From Marchantia polymorpha subsp. ruderalis (taxonomy: Eukaryota > Streptophyta > Marchantiopsida > Marchantiales > Marchantiaceae), in assembly GCA_037833965.1 (NCBI GenBank), contig AP031355.1:2443501-2507500 (forward strand): a stretch of DNA of 64,000 nucleotides. Direction: 5' to 3'. The translations under genes were made by a program, and so were the position numbers. The notes beneath the pieces were generated by a model. It saw nothing but the letters and a program-made list of their open reading frames with translations, was not told the DNA's origin and did not search any database. Below are positions 10,097 through 20,770 of the stretch, one piece after another (within the stretch, counting starts at the first letter, position 1; the number at the start of each line of letters is the position of its first letter).

Positions 10097-11146
10097 TCAA
10101 ATAGTTGCATACCGCAACGTATCCCGGTGCTGAGCAATCGCAAGGTTCTCAAACGCTGCAGGCATAACTCTCCGAAAGAGCACTGCACGTTGACAACACA
10201 CTCTCACCCACATATCTGGATCATCAAGGTTCACCACCTCGCTAGACTCACGACGAATCGCTGCAGGCAAGTCTGGATCTCGGCCGTACAATATAAAATA
10301 TGGTGAAAACGAAGCCAAGGATGCTTGACGACTGAATCGATATCCCATGGCCAACCATGGTAACTTAATATCCCAGTCCCCAAGATGCCCCTTCTGTAGG
10401 CCGTACTTGCGCAACGCTCTCTTCACCGTCTGTACCATCCGCTCAGCCAAACCATCCGCCTCTGGATAATCTCGGGAAGTAGTCCGGTGATCAATCAGCG
10501 TCTTGTCACACAAGACCTGAAACTCACCCTGAAACTCTGTCCCCTAATCGGTCAACATCTCAGCTGGTGCACCAAAGTGATTAAGCACCCTGTCAAGGAA
10601 AGCATATGCTACTCCCTCACTCGCCTTGTCAGGTAATGCCACCAACTCAATCCACTTGGAGAAATGCTCCACCATCACCAACACATACCGATGATGTCGT
10701 GTAGTCAAGGGTAGTGGTCCAGCAAAGTCCAAACTCCAACGGTAACCCAATCCCATGATAGGTAAGGGATGTAACTCTGGTGTCGGGGCATTGAACGATG
10801 CCCTCACTCGATCACAAACCATGCAACGTGATACCAACTGCTGCACCTGCGTATGCATACCACGCCACCAATACTGACCTAGGAGTAAGCTGTACGTACG
10901 CTTCAATCCAAAATGTCCCAACTCCTCATGAGCATGCCTCACAATGCGTGCTCTGTGAGTTGGATGCGGTACTACCCGTACCCTACCGTCCTCCCACACT
11001 CGGAGAACATGTGCTCCCTCCAATCGGTATCTCTTCGCCCTCTGGAGAACACGATCTCGCTCCTTGGCACCCACTGTGCCTGGCACCATACTGGTCCGTA
11101 GGAACTCCAACACCAACGCATCATCGTGAACATCACGCTGGTCCAC
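10097..11146 (-). pseudogene. Integrase of the methyltransferase element
   Basis: The N-terminal zinc-binding part is visible as HAHEELGHFG followed by CMVCDRVR (HHCC). The catalytic core shows WSLDFAGPLPL (first Asp), EMLTD (second Asp) and EADGLAERMVQTVKRALRK around the Glu. The order and spacing are those of Ty3/gypsy integrases. It is part of a broken element, and the coordinates are for the recognisable span. Confidence 0.85.
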
Positions 11147-11176
11147 ACCACCATCCTCAACCTCAAGATCCGAAGA

Positions 11177-12811
11177 CTAACTATCTACTCTCTGACTAGA
11201 GTAAGATGTCAAGTGGTCCTCACTGCTAGAGGCTCCACAAAACCAACACATGAAGGCCGATGCATGCCAACCGGGCACCATCTCCTCATCAACCTCACCA
11301 TGCCACCTAGCTCCAGTGTCATCCTCTTGGCTAGTGCATGGGTTCCGACTCAAACCGTCGGCATCCAGGTTCGCAACTCCAGGCCTATGCACCACCTGAA
11401 AATCGTACTCCTGTAAGATGAGAGCCCACCGTGCAAGCTTCCCTGTGAGCTTGTCAGACTCCATCAACCACTTGAGCGGTTGATGATCGGTAACAAGGGT
11501 AAACTACGTACCAAACAAGTAACACCTGAAGTGTGCCACAGCCCACACCGCTGCCAAACACTCTACCTCGTACGAACTATACCGCGACTCTGCTGCATTG
11601 TTCGAACGACTAGCGTACGCAATCACAAACTCCTTGCTCTCATCATCACACTGCGTCAACACTGCTCCAAGTCCCAACATACTCCAATCAGTGTGCAACT
11701 GGTATGGTCGACCTCTGATAGGTCTCCTCAATATGGGAGCGGCCACCAACCTGGCCTTGAGCTCAACAAAAGCTCTCTCCTGCTCATCTCCCCATTGCCA
11801 CTCCTGATCCGACTTCAGCAACTGGTTCAAAGGCTTTGCTATAGCACTGAATCCCTTCACATATCTCCGGTAATAGTTCGCCAAACCCATGAATGCACGA
11901 ACTCTACTCACATCCGCTAGACGAGGAATGCGTGCAATAGCCTCCACCTTTGCCTGCTGAACTCCCAAACCACCTAGGTAGATCACATGACCCAAGTACT
12001 CCACCTTCTCCTGGAAGAACCTACACTTCCCAGGATGTAACCGTAGACCATGAGCCCTCAACCGCTCAAGCACAATCTGCAAATGTATCTGGTGTTGCTC
12101 CACTGTGTCGCTAAACACCAAGATATCATCAATGTAACATCTGACGAAATCTAGCCCCGCTAGAATCCTGTCCATCACTCTCTGGAACTCGGCAAGTGCA
12201 TTCTTCAACCCAAAGGGTAAGAATCGCCACTGATACAAACAATCCTTGCCGTGAGAGTTGACACCCCAAAACGCTGTCTTGGCCTTGTCCTCCTCTTGAA
12301 TCGGCAACTGGTGGTATCCCGCCCGAAGATCCAAAGTACTAAAAATTTTCGCATGTCCCACCACATCGAAGATCTCCTCAAACGTAAGCATGGCATACTT
12401 ATCGGCCTTCGTCTGCCGATTGATAGGACGGTAATCTCCACACATCCGCCTATCCGTGTAGTTGCCATGTACATCCTTCTTCGCTGGCATAACAGTGGCT
12501 GAAGCATACTCACCATGCGACAATTCCACTAACCCAGCCTCCAATAACTCCAACGTCCGACTCTTAATCAAGTCCCTTTCCATATCACTATATCGATAGG
12601 GACGACGGAAGATTGGCGTATCACTAGCCAACTCTATCCGTATGGCGGGTCCAATCAAAGTACCCAACTCCTTCATACTGAAGGCAAAACAACTCCTATA
12701 GTCACGTAGGAATTGTATCAACCGTCGTCTCTCTCCTCCGGTGATCTGAGAACCAATCGATGGCTCCCACTCCTCCTCCATGGAGCCACAAGAGGGAGGC
12801 GATACTGTCAC
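11177..12811 (-). pseudogene. Reverse transcriptase and RNase H of the methyltransferase element
   Basis: The RT shows the gypsy motifs MCGDYRPINRQT, FSTLDLRAGYHQL, FLPFGLKNALAEFQRVMD and the catalytic RCYIDDILVFS, then HPGKCRFFQ and VEYLGHVI. The connection and RNase H follow: YQLHTDWSMLGLGAVLTQ (first catalytic Asp), YSSYEVECLAAVWAV and VVHRPGVANLDADGLSR. The run of motifs is complete, but the element as a whole is broken. It lies directly after the methyltransferase frame, as expected for a Gag-Pol polyprotein. Confidence 0.9.
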
Positions 12812-12817
12812 TGGTTG

Positions 12818-14611
12818 CTATGACACCTCCTCCAAAGGAGGGCTCTCCGTACCCTCCTTCGTAGCAACCTCCCCGTGACTAACATCTCCAACTGCATGAG
12901 CGTCTACTCTCGCAAGTCCTCTCGTCACGTCCCATGAACTCCAAGGATGACGAATATCTCGCAAGTCGCCCCCAGCCATTGCCACTACCGTCCCGGTAGG
13001 CAATGAGCTAATAAGTGGTGTAACAACCACCAAATCTGCGCGCAAACGGCGTTGCTCGGCCAAACCCAAGCTCACAATCCACGTCAAGCATTTCAGGTCC
13101 ATAGCCTGACCCAAAACCTGACGACGCGATGCCTCTGAAACTGAAGAAGCCGCGGTCACACCAGTAAGAAACCCCATCGCACGCTCTCTCTCATCAGCGT
13201 TGGGCTCCATCAACTGATGTAGAGTACTGTCCCACAGTAGTCCAGGTCCCCCATCACGATATGCATGTGATGCCGGATAACTGACCAACGTAGGCAAAGC
13301 CATCCGAGGCTGACCTACGTGGTTCACCAATGCCATGGGTGACCTATCCGCCACTCTCACCACCTGAGAGTATCGAGAGACATCCAAGATCTTGTCAACG
13401 GTGAGGGTAGGATCACGATGCACAGAATCATACGCATGACGCAATATCTCTCGTGGTACAAGGTTGGTCCACCACAAACGTGCACGATGAGCACGTGAAC
13501 CAACCCTCGCAGCATCCAACAACACTGTTGATCCAATCCATGCCCTGACCTCATGGACACTCGCCATCAACTGGGCCTGAGTGTCACCCAACAATGGTAT
13601 GTTCTCTAGAATGTATGCAGGAGAACGTGTCTGCTGCTCCTGGAGATGACGTAAGACTCGTAGCATCTCCCAAAACATCCGAGATCTCGGATCATGTAAC
13701 CCTGCTCCATGCCTAGCGCGTGTATGCCCCTGACATGGCCATCCCGCCATCACCAAATCAATATGTCCAACTCGATCGAGGTCTGGCGCCCCCAGCAATG
13801 AAATGTCCGCAGGCAACGCCTTCTGGTATCCTCGAACAGCTAATCGCGGCAACAACAAAGGAAAACGCTGCATCAACTGTGTAACATGTCGTGAAAAAAC
13901 CCGACGTGCAGTCTCGTCCTTCTCCACGTACAAGTATCTACGTACAAGAATACCTGACTGCAACACTGCAGCCAAACCCGTGCTGATCCCTCCAAAAAGA
14001 TCCAGCAAACAAACACCCACTAAGGAATACTCCCATACAATAGGTGTAGTAACTAATGGTGATAGGGTGCTAAGACCACATACTAGCCGACCATCTGAGA
14101 CTCGCTCTGCCTCTGCTGGTAAAGAGGCCTCACTCCAAGCCTTCTTCACCAACCTATCAGCCTCCTGCTGTAATGCGTGGCAAGAATCCCAAAGTGGAAC
14201 ATCCAAAGATGATGACACTGCCGCTGCGAGACTCACCATCTCCTCCATCTCCTCATAGACTGGAGTATCCTCGGCTGACCTGTTCCCCTCCAACAAGTCA
14301 TCAGGCCATGTGAGCACTCCACTGAAACCCGCAATAGAGGCTAAAACTGCAGGAGAAGATCCAAGAGGTCGATCTCGAGAAATGAACCTCACAGGCAGCT
14401 CACTCATACGTCCATCACCGGACTTCCAACCAGGGCGATAAGCTGCCGTCTCCGTCCAATAATCCATCCGAAATCCCATCGGATATAACACCGCTCCACC
14501 AACAAGCACATCATATGACTCTGCTGATGTAACCACCGCTCGAACTCCAAACTGCGAGCTATCCTGAGCATGACCATGCCTCAACTGCACTGATATGCGC
14601 TCTCTGGTCAT
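12818..14611 (-). CDS. Dnmt3-like DNA cytosine-5 methyltransferase domain inside a gypsy polyprotein
   Basis: This open stretch has 597 residues. The first ~60 look like the end of the retroviral-type protease (ESYDVLVGGAVLYPMGF). Residues about 195-520 are a C5 methyltransferase: motif I LLDLFGGISTGLAAVL (about 202-217, AdoMet binding), motif IV AGWPCQGHTRARHG with the catalytic Pro-Cys (292-293), motif VI ILENIPLL with Glu 336, motif VIII GSRAHRARLWWTNL (371-384), and motif X RRQVLGQAMDLKCLTWIV (about 497-514). The AHRARxxWxNL signature and the ordering without circular permutation resemble Dnmt3 more than DRM, CMT or MET1. It would transfer methyl groups from AdoMet to cytosine. Activity is not shown. 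The last ~75 residues are an unassigned linker to the RT. All named catalytic motifs are present although the element is a fossil. Confidence 0.88.
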   Translation of the reverse strand: MTRERISVQLRHGHAQDSSQFGVRAVVTSAESYDVLVGGAVLYPMGFRMDYWTETAAYRPGWKSGDGRMSELPVRFISRDRPLGSSPAVLASIAGFSGVLTWPDDLLEGNRSAEDTPVYEEMEEMVSLAAAVSSSLDVPLWDSCHALQQEADRLVKKAWSEASLPAEAERVSDGRLVCGLSTLSPLVTTPIVWEYSLVGVCLLDLFGGISTGLAAVLQSGILVRRYLYVEKDETARRVFSRHVTQLMQRFPLLLPRLAVRGYQKALPADISLLGAPDLDRVGHIDLVMAGWPCQGHTRARHGAGLHDPRSRMFWEMLRVLRHLQEQQTRSPAYILENIPLLGDTQAQLMASVHEVRAWIGSTVLLDAARVGSRAHRARLWWTNLVPREILRHAYDSVHRDPTLTVDKILDVSRYSQVVRVADRSPMALVNHVGQPRMALPTLVSYPASHAYRDGGPGLLWDSTLHQLMEPNADERERAMGFLTGVTAASSVSEASRRQVLGQAMDLKCLTWIVSLGLAEQRRLRADLVVVTPLISSLPTGTVVAMAGGDLRDIRHPWSSWDVTRGLARVDAHAVGDVSHGEVATKEGTESPPLEEVS

Positions 14612-14653
14612 CCTGTAAGACCTGTCGCTGGTGCCACCGAGTGATGTCTGAAT

Positions 14654-15223
14654 CTAGAACGGACAAGGCTCCAACTCGGACCTCCGAACTCCCAAACTAA
14701 TGCAGGCAATCTTGCCCAACATCAAAGGCTGTGCACCAGAATCCAGCAACACTCTGGCTAGGACATACACCTGCAATGTAGCACTCACCAAGCGAAATAC
14801 ACCGCTCCGGTTGTCCACCATACACACACCAGGGACAACCCTCTCCCGATCAATGGCTTGTCGGGCTGGCAAGGACTCCATCCGTGCCGCTGCCGCCTGC
14901 CATGTCGACTCATCGCTCGATGGAGTCGTAGAGGATAGCTCCTCACCACTAGTCTCGCCTATGTCGGCACTCGTAACAGGGATACTCCCACGTTCACACA
15001 ACGTGGCTGCTGCACGAAAAACCCGAGCCAAGTCAATCCTAGAGTCCATCAGCTCCATAGCTGAAAATAATGGAGATCTCATCACTGAGCTAGCCATCCG
15101 CATCACTGCACTAGATGGTGTGTCCGTGTCCACCACACGTGACGTAGATGTCTCAGTACTCCCACTAAGGCCACTAGGTGGTACAGGTCTCATGGATGAA
15201 GTACTGCCCACCTCTGACAGCAA
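14654..15223 (-). pseudogene. Aspartic protease region of the methyltransferase element
   Basis: RVLLDSGAQPLMLGK contains the DSG-type active-site motif of retropepsins, preceded by VFRLVSATLQVYVLA. The second half of the protease fold appears to continue at the start of the methyltransferase frame (YDVLVGG). The upstream ~150 residues, rich in Ser and Thr, are not recognised. Confidence 0.7.
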
Positions 15224-15960
15224 AAACGACTAGATGATATCACCACCAAAGATCCACTATCTGCCACACCCCGCGCCTCTACAACCACTGATGCGCTAGG
15301 ATGAGGTAGCCGATACCTCAACTCACTCCACGTAAATCCTCCACGGTCCTCAACGGAACCCCCAAACTCCTCCGTGATGACTGACTCACCAATCGGCACC
15401 ACTGCCACAACTCCACCTGCCCTCGTCCCTGCACTAACCTGCTCTAGCCCTACTGACCATGGGTATGGGCAACCTAACCTGTCATCACCGCAAGAAGACT
15501 CTCCTGGTCCACTGGTCATCACTCCAGTCTCACCATGAGAGAAGCAAAGATAGGCGCCGGTGATCAAATCCAGCCGCACTATTGACAGCACACTGGAGTA
15601 AAACTACTCCGGAAATCAACGTCAACCCAGACATGGGCGCGCATCAAGAAGCCAGACTGGAGAGGATCCAAACACAAGAAAAACGGCTAGCAACGACTCT
15701 CCAGCCGAAATGAAACACAGCACAGAACAACACAACACACGGGACATCGCCTCGCATCGCGACCCCGAGTCGAACTCCATCGCCTCCTATCATCCTCCGC
15801 CTCTCGCGCCTGCAACGCTATCTCACTCATCCCGTCGCAAAGATGATATCCACCCTTCCACCTCCAGCGCCTACAATGTAACCTCTTCCACTAAGTCGCC
15901 AAGAGAATCTCCACTCCGAGTTGTCCCGCACTGCGCCTCATAACTCCACTTCGCACTACC
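15224..15960 (-). other. Unrecognised 5' part of the methyltransferase element
   Basis: A minus-strand open stretch continues to 15591 (IVRLDLITGAYLCFSHGET), with no family recognised. From 15592 to about 15960 the sequence is C-rich on the plus strand with no open frame of note, and at about 15960-16020 composition shifts to AT-rich. A gag zinc knuckle, a primer-binding site and a 5' LTR were looked for and not seen. Confidence 0.4.
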
Positions 15961-16528
15961 AATAGGGGCAAGGAATATCAAACTGTCTATCTACCCTAAC
16001 CGTTCCCCATAAGAAAAGAGATACGGATAAAATTTATGTTTCCACCACTTCAACAAACCTACACACTAAGCACTAAAATTTTTAATATAAGTTTGACCAC
16101 GTCATATGTATAGGAGTACAATGTCTTCACAACCAAAAATAAAATAAAAATATATAAATATAAAATCCTATAGTTCCCTTCAGAATATTCCTCAATAATA
16201 TATTCACTTTGTGACTCTTGAAAGAGCACAATATCTTCAACTATATCTAGAATCGGAATGTTCTCCTCAAGGTGCCAATAATTGTACCCCCCTCACTGAA
16301 TGTCAACGCTTGATATTCAATCAGCTAAGGAATGTTCAGTTCTGCCATGTGGGTAAACTAGGGTTCTTTCACTCTGGAGAAAGCAAAAAAAATACTGGAA
16401 TAACACACAAAGGCTTGTAATTACGAACTCTGCAGGTGGATATATCGTAAAATAAAATGAAATCCTCAAGATATCACACTAATCTTGTTCAAGCTTCTGC
16501 TTCGTTGTATGACTGCTGCGCACGTGGT
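15961..16528. other. AT-rich stretch without a gene
   Basis: The composition is AT-rich from about 16020, with short A/T runs and no convincing open frame. It leads into the G3BP-like pseudogene. Confidence 0.6.
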
Positions 16529-17325
16529 GGAAAATGCCTTCGAAAACCAGTAATACTATGCACAGCACTCCCAACGTTGTACACCGCTTCTACGCTGACG
16601 ATAGAAGACTTAACCGGGCCGAAGCAAGAGCAGATGGCGCCGTTGAGACATTCTTTTTGCAACGTGAGATCGACGAGAAGGTCATGTCTCTGGATTACTG
16701 TGATGTCAAGGCAAACAATTTTGCTGTAGACTCGTAGTCTTCGTTCTTTGGTGGAGTGCTTGCTATAGTTACAGGATTCCTATCCAGCAAGATTATTGGT
16801 AAGAGGAATTTTGTACATGGCTTCTTCTTGGCTCCCCAAGCGAAGGGCTACTACGTTTTAACTGATATCCTCAGGTATCTTGACGAGAAGCCCATCGCGA
16901 GCAAGTCACTAGCTGTTCTTGCGAATGGCATCTCAGAGCCCACTCCTGTGATAGACGAGCCCCTTCTTCTATGGCAGAACCCGCAGCTGCTGTCCTACCT
17001 ACGGAAGAGACTTTCGGATGAGTGCCAGAAAAATCTTATGCATCCATTCTTCGGCATCGGACCGCTGGGACTTCTCTGTCGTCTCCACTTACAATGCAGC
17101 TCCCAAAGCTGCTACTCCTACGCCTTAACGACCTGACGTGTCTTCTAGATTATTAACCATGCCCCGCAGCAACTCTCGGTGGCCAGGATAGTTTGGAAGA
17201 AGGTTTACTCAACGAGAACGAAGTCGACGGAAGGTCGGTTTACGTGAAGAATCTACCTATGGTAGTGACGCCTTCTCAAATTGCAAACCTGGATGCGAAG
17301 TTCAACTGCAAAGCAGTTTAAATAA
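16529..17325 (+). pseudogene. G3BP-like NTF2/RRM protein pseudogene
   Basis: Three pieces match the order of a plant G3BP-like (Ras-GAP SH3-binding protein-like) RNA-binding protein. Near 16529 VVENAFENQ and YYAQHS match the start of the NTF2 domain. From about 16574, NVVHRFYADDRRLNRAEARA and EKVMSLDYCDVKANNF continue it. From about 16747, FGGVLAIVTGFLSSK and GFFLAPQAKGYYVLTDILRY finish it. At 17228-17320 GRSVYVKNLPMVVTPSQIA matches the first strand and helix of an RRM. Breaks visible: a stop inside the first NTF2 segment (near 16556), a frameshift near 16570, a stop at about 16735, and loss of most of the linker and of the rest of the RRM. In intact family members NTF2 and RRM are separated by a long disordered linker. 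The closeness of the pieces here could mean a processed or internally deleted copy. Confidence 0.75.
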
Positions 17326-18047
17326 CAAAGAGCAACAGATCAGAATGAAATTGCACTGCAGTCCCAGACTTCAATTGTTCGCAATTCGCAGTTCGCAGAC
17401 TCTCACTGAATGAAGCCCAATTCAAGTATCTTTCCCACAGCATACGAGCATGTTTTACTCAAAGCCTTTCCCAAAAACTTATTCTTCGCATCCTCGAGAA
17501 CTCACGACTAAAATTAATTCACCAACCCCATCATCACCACCAAGCCAGACGAAGGATCTCAGCTCCTGAACAATGGCCGACTCGCAGACTTGAAATGTCA
17601 TCCCTGTTCAAGCATCGCCATTGAGCACCAAATATGTCGATTATGACCTGAATAGTTCACTACTTCACGTCGAAAGGTAATGTATAAATCGTCGAATCAG
17701 TCGCCATGGGCTGCAATCAGGTTTCCGAGATCACTTCTGTACGAAGGTCCGTAACTCAAGCTCTCAATGTCCAGTGCGGCATTTCTATCATTTGCTACTC
17801 AGGTCGAATTTGCACATTCTTTCAGTTAAGTTCCGACTTCACGTAAAATTGCATCCAGAATACTGTGACTATCATGTCGTACTTATGAACATCTCCAAGT
17901 TCTATCTGCATACTAGTAGCTGGAGCCAATCGATCTCTCCCCCCACCGACCATTCCAAGACGCCCTTCCGACAAATAAAGCTCTCGAGAAACAAGTTCTG
18001 ACTGCAAAATTCACCTCACCGATAGATTACACGCAGTTCTTTGAGAT
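17326..18047. other. No gene recognised
   Basis: The base composition is mixed. A 75-codon plus-strand open frame at 17774-18001 has no recognisable features and overlaps a minus-strand frame of similar length. Both are probably chance. Confidence 0.5.
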
Positions 18048-18239
18048 AAAGAGATGTCGAAACACAAATACACAAAGAGTCGAGCCAAACTCACTACTCG
18101 TAGGTAGACTAAAAGTCGAAGCTAAGGGGAAAAACCCCGACGCGTAAGGCTCAACTCAAAGAACTGACAGTTCTTCGAGTTCGCCACGAATATAACCCAC
18201 AGAAGGTGTCGACTCCATCCAACGTCTCGAGCCATGACA
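18048..18239. repeat. Repeat B, second copy
   Basis: It shares AGAGATGTCGAAACACAAAT through GTCTCGAGCCATGA with 9118-9409, without a ~90-bp inner block. AGATG occurs at both edges, at the left overlapping GAGATG and at the right following CCATGAC, which could be a 5-bp target duplication. That would make this a short independent insertion. Confidence 0.65.
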
Positions 18240-18749
18240 GATGCTATATTAATCAATTCTATTTTATCTTGAATGATTTAAATTTCAGTTCTTCTGAACT
18301 GAAAAATACCAAAATTTTATAAGTAATTGTTTCAAAATTTAAAAATTACATTCAATTATGATTTTAAACAATAATTTAGAATAAAAAATGAAGAGACTTA
18401 AATAAAACTTTATTCTTAAAACTCAAGAATAAAATTAAAGAGATATGATTATAATCTTCTCTTCAATTCCATTATTTTTATAAAACATTTCCATTTTCAT
18501 TTATTGTTAAGAAAAGATTATTGAAAATAACAATTTAATTTAACTTTTTTACTTTTCTAGTTAATATCAGCAAGATTTCAAATAAACATAACTTCATGAA
18601 TGAAAATATAAAAAAACGTCCACATCAAACATGATGTGAATACAACATAGAACACTTAGGGCTTGACCTGGAAGTCCCATGCCAATCCATAGTACTTAAG
18701 CGCCTCATGCTTGTAACAATGGACACAATTTCACACTTCTGCAACTTCA
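18240..18749. other. AT-rich stretch without a gene
   Basis: It is strongly AT-rich up to about 18620, with long A/T runs. It becomes balanced just before the SUVH-like frame. No motif could be supported. Confidence 0.6.
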
Positions 18750-19526
18750 ATGACGGATTTCATCATGCCGAGGCTGGGGGCAGCGAAGAACGGGAAGAAA
18801 CTTTTGCTGAGCAGAGCAAGTCGTTCGAAGGGCAGGTCATTGCTGCAGTTCGCCAGCAGAGCTCAAGTCAAGCCGCCGGATGCAATGCAGTTGAGGCGGC
18901 GGGGGCCTTCATATAAATGTTGGTCCGAGGATACAAATGTAGAGCGACTTTTGGATCAATTTGACACATTTCGAGAGAAGTACAGAAAGAAGAAGAAAAA
19001 TGAATCTGTTGCATTGAAGGATTTTTGCATACAGTTTCAAGCCTTGTTGTGCAATGGTGTGAAGAGTATCTATGGAGATATTCCCGGAATTAAAGTAGCA
19101 CATTACTTTAACTCCCGCGTGGAGTTATATCTGGTTGCAGCTCACCATCAACTTGAATCAGGAATCGATTATTTGCCGTCTATTCTAAGCCCATCAATGA
19201 TTGATGGGGAGTTTGTTTCCATCGTGGTTAGTGTTGTGTTGTTTGGAGAGAAAGATGATATTGACGACGAAGACACTATCCTTTACTGCGGCGAGGGAGG
19301 GATCGAGAGGCGCGTTGATGATGGACGCGTTACTGAAGATCAAAAGCTAGTGGGAGGAAATCTTGCTTTGAAGAATTCTGCGGAGATCAGTCCGAGTCAT
19401 TCGGAAGCACAGGGATTACTTCCATCAAGCCAAATTTTTCTACAGCTATGACGGGATGTACAAAGTCACCAGATGGTACACTGAGCGAAAGAAGGGAGCG
19501 ATGGTATATATGTTTGAGCTGAACCG
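18750..19526 (+). pseudogene. SUVH-like gene fragment with SRA (YDG) domain, cut by a solo LTR
   Basis: SUVH proteins are plant H3K9 methyltransferases whose SRA domain binds methylated DNA. The frame opens at 18750 (an alternative Met is at 18765). Residues 60-106 resemble the region before the SRA (VERLLDQFDTFREKYRKK). The SRA starts near residue 107: YGDIPGIKVAHYFNSRVEL, then DDIDDEDTILYCGEGG (169-184) and DQKLVGGNLALKNS (197-210). Near 19390 the frame shifts. In the next frame VRVIRKHRDYFHQAKFFYSY, the diagnostic YDGMYKVTRWYTERKKG and MVYMFELNR follow. At 19527 a family G LTR begins. After the LTR, host sequence resumes at 24888 with the duplicated AACCG and continues LPNQGQL, which fits the usual end of an SRA domain. 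No pre-SET or SET domain is seen after it. A possible splice donor (GTAGGT) is near 24917. This is a host pseudogene with one frameshift and one large insertion. Confidence 0.85.
19522..19526 (+). repeat. Target site duplication AACCG, left copy
   Basis: AACCG lies directly before the LTR start at 19527 and again at 24888-24892 after the LTR end. A 5-bp duplication is usual for Ty3/gypsy integration and proves an LTR insertion into the SUVH-like gene. Confidence 0.95.
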
Positions 19527-20770
19527 TGTGGTACCCCACTTTTGGCAATTTTGAGGAAATTAAAACATTTTTGGAAAACTGTACCCTGGCAGCATTGTAA
19601 ATAGCCTTCGGTACATCAAAACAGAGTGAATCCGGAAGATCGCGGGGATTCTCGAGGGATCTTGTAGAATCTGGGATTTGGGATGCCGCAGTAAGGACAG
19701 GCACCACCCTCCCTGCGAGCTCTGCAGTTAGGATCTCTACGGCGCAAGGCGCAAAACCCGCCTTCGGAGGTTGCGTCCGCGGCGGTAGGGAAACCCTCCC
19801 TAATTAGGTCAAACCTCGGGCGCCTTGACCAAGTTAGGATCCCGTTGGAAAGAGCTCGACGCACTGATTCCAACGAGCCCAAGAACGCTTGGAACGGATG
19901 AGGACTTAGGGAGTTATCGCTATTGGAAGAAACGGAGGCGGTCGCCTACGGCGGAAGGAATTCGCCACCGGCGCGAATTCCGCCTACGCGGAAGGGGGAA
20001 TCAAGTTTTGTCCTATGCGCGGACGAAGGCGTTCGCCTGTGCACAGGCGAAGTAGGGTTAGGGAAGGCGCGAAGTCCGCCTACGCACAGGCGTTCGCCTG
20101 TGCACAGGCGCTTCGGCGTCGGCGGAAAATCCGCCTTGGGCCCTAGAAATGCGCCTTGTGAGGTAGAAAGTGTACGGCGCCTTCCGCGCCAGCGCGGCGC
20201 CGCGTACGTCGGAAGAGCCGCCAGAGTAATCAAATCGGTACGGACCATGCGGACGGCACGGGTGGATGCGCTCTTGGACGGACGGAGTTGCGGCGGCGGA
20301 AGCGCCGACGGAGAGACAAGGAACGGACAGACTAGACGGAGACGGCTGACCACGGTCAACGCCTTCCGCGCCAGCGCGACGTAGCGCACGGAATTCGCCT
20401 GCGCACAGGCGAACGCCTGTGCACAGGAGGATGAAGTTCCGCACCGGCGGAGAATCCGCCGAGGCTCCTGCCTGCGCACAGGCAGGAGTTGAACTTTTGT
20501 CCGACATGCGGACACACGCGTCAAGGCAGAGGGGGATTGGCCGAGGGGCGGTACGAACAAGTGTACCGCGCAAGGCGGAAAACTCGCCTTCGGCGCTACG
20601 CCCGCATGTCCGCGGGGTAATACGCTCGCGGAGTTCAAATCCGCCAATTCGAGCGTGAGAGTTTAATCGACGACGGCGGAGCGTGAAGCCGCGCGTGAGA
20701 GCGAAGACCGTTCCAGCGTACAGCCGGCGCGGCCATCAAGTGAGACGTTCTTCACGACCAAGAGCCGACC

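Larger units (their letters stand above)
9410..15960 (-). mobile_element. Broken Ty3/gypsy element carrying a Dnmt3-like methyltransferase and a PHD finger
   Basis: On the minus strand the order is: an unrecognised 5' part (about 15190-15960), aspartic protease, cytosine-5 methyltransferase, reverse transcriptase, RNase H, integrase, PHD finger, candidate polypurine tract, repeat A. The RT before IN order and the RT and IN motifs place it in Ty3/gypsy. No gag with a zinc knuckle was recognised, and no 5' LTR was found, so the right edge is approximate. The element is a fossil with several breaks (about four to six). Base composition is near balanced, unlike family G. Captured methyltransferases have been described in retrotransposons of dinoflagellates and of a charophyte alga (from memory). 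This one looks like the same kind of event. Confidence 0.8.

Noticed and set aside
17774-18001. Small plus-strand frame of 75 codons
   Set aside because: No recognisable domain, and it overlaps a minus-strand frame of similar length. Likely chance.
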